Origin: Eisenibacter elegans DSM 3317
Lineage (GTDB): Bacteria; Bacteroidota; Bacteroidia; Cytophagales; Microscillaceae
Assembly: GCF_000430505.1 (NCBI RefSeq)
Contig: NZ_AUMD01000020.1
Coordinates: forward strand, 124,001 to 188,000
Reading direction: 5' to 3'
DNA: 64,000 nt
A program made the translations under genes and the position numbers. Each line of letters starts with the position of its first letter. Position 1 is the first letter of the stretch. The notes beneath the pieces are model-generated. The model was not told where the DNA came from. It did no database searches and saw only the letters and a program-made list of their open reading frames with translations. Positions 63,244-64,000 of the stretch are shown here, piece after piece.

Positions 63244-63733
63244 CTATACGATTTTCAGAACCCTTTGGGTGTTACCCAAAACAAATTTCCCACTCTCCCG
63301 AAGCGCATCCGAAACCTGCAAATCAGGGTTACACAACACATAAACCCGCACATTCGGAATATCCAGAAGCGTATCAGGCAAGGTTTGGAGTTGGTTATTT
63401 TTTAGCCATAATCTTTCCAAATTAGTGAGCGGATCTAACTCAGGAGGCAGGGTTTGGAGTTTATTCCAGCGTAAGCTTAATTTCTCAAGCTTTTTCAAGA
63501 CCCCTATCTGAGGCGGTAGCGCAGTCAAGTTTTCATCATATAAATCAAGCCCTGTGAGTATCAAAGGGTTTTCTATTTCGGGCAGCTGTGATGATGCGGA
63601 GGTCTTCGAGGGTGATGCCATAATGTGCCTCAAATTCGGCGGGGCAGCTTTGTGCCAATTGCAACGCAAGGCGTACATTGGCGCGGTCGTCGCTTTCGAG
63701 GAGTAAACTGATTTTTTGGAGTTCGGGAGTCAT
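63244..63733 (-). pseudogene. Leucine-rich repeat protein gene with one frameshift
   Basis: The first ~50 residues (MTPELQKISLLLESDDRANV, then EFEAHYGITLEDLRIITA) run in one frame from the ATG at 63733. Near 63585 the frame must shift to continue as LPEIENPLILTGLDLYDENL with LRRs (LTALPPQIGVLKKLEKLSLR, LTNLERLWLKNNQLQTLPDT). N-termini of this type with LRR tails are typical of Bacteroidota LRR proteins, so both parts belong to one gene. The break may be a mutation or a sequencing error. Confidence 0.65.
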
Positions 63734-64000
63734 AAGGATATTCAAAATTAGGGGTTTGTGTTGGTTGGATTGGTGTCTTTCTACAAGGAGTATGAAGTAT
63801 GAGCTATGGAGTATAAGATGAAGGCGTTGGGTTGGTTACGTACCCGTAGCTATTTAGGAGATTCAAATACTTGATTATTAGATACTTGCAAGAGAATGGG
63901 TTTCAACCCTAGGAATTTAGTAAAAATACAGCTACTTGATAATCAGTGATTTATAAAATAATCTTATTTAAGGCTGAACTATACAAAAAAAATAACTAGT
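63734..64000. other. AT-rich window end, nothing recognisable
   Basis: The last 267 bases hold no gene or hairpin that I can support. A short run of GAGTATGAAGTATGAGCTAT-like words near 63788-63812 looks like low-complexity drift. Confidence 0.4.

Overview
The window reads as chromosomal DNA of a Bacteroidota bacterium, most likely Cytophagia-like. The lines of evidence are a type IX secretion cargo with a gliding-motility C-terminal domain next to a PorP/SprF-type partner, 7TMR-DISM and multi-PAS hybrid histidine kinases, Bacteroidota-only families (DUF4296, DUF4350), almost no Shine-Dalgarno sites, and several TAnnTTTG promoter boxes. No rRNA, tRNA, CRISPR array or intact mobile element was found. 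Species cannot be named from the sequence.

Layout. 1-3.2 kb: two tandem long-chain acyl-CoA synthetase paralogues (the first cut by the window edge). 3.6-10 kb: a secreted TPR-like protein, a GNAT acetyltransferase and a very large hybrid sensor kinase. 10.3-12 kb: a DUF4296 lipoprotein and a PfkB kinase. 12.4-18.2 kb: a secretion locus made of a ~1,400-residue calcium-repeat/Ig-like type B cargo, split by two compensating homopolymer frameshifts, followed by a PorP/SprF-OmpA fusion. 18.3-21.4 kb: a doubly truncated TPR-SpoIIE relic, a SpoIIAA-like protein and an epimerase.

21.5-27.3 kb is an AT-rich island: one 1,576-residue Eco57I-like restriction-methyltransferase, flanked by inverted relics of an ISL3-like transposase. 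It is invaded in frame at six places by short palindromic repeats (30-bp and 54-bp units, all multiples of three) and by a whole DUF559 nuclease-like domain. This is the most unusual object in the window.

27.4-40.5 kb: lipoprotein, LURP-one-like protein, secreted C1 peptidase, folC, a TonB/ExbD pair, a polysaccharide-deacetylase-like protein with altered motifs, a 7TMR-DISM kinase, a UvrD-like helicase, and an EamA permease coupled to a YkoF-like thiamine-binding protein. 41-55.9 kb: M16 and M28 peptidases, small secreted proteins, a PIF1-like helicase, a DUF2807 lipoprotein, a methyltransferase, kynureninase and a thioesterase. 56.2-63.7 kb: an OmpR-type two-component pair, a PH-like membrane protein, LRR proteins, an enoyl-CoA reductase-type SDR, a Rof-like protein, a rhomboid protease and a DUF4350 protein.

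Two themes run through the window. First, an intergenic palindromic MITE-like repeat of ~130 bp occurs in three near-complete and several partial copies. Second, gene relics are numerous (ADP-ribosylglycohydrolase, VanX-like dipeptidase, HxlR, OmpA, DinB, SpoIIAA-like, Rpn, SpoIIE, ISL3), usually truncated and sometimes abutting a repeat. All family assignments are from reading motifs; no database search was run.
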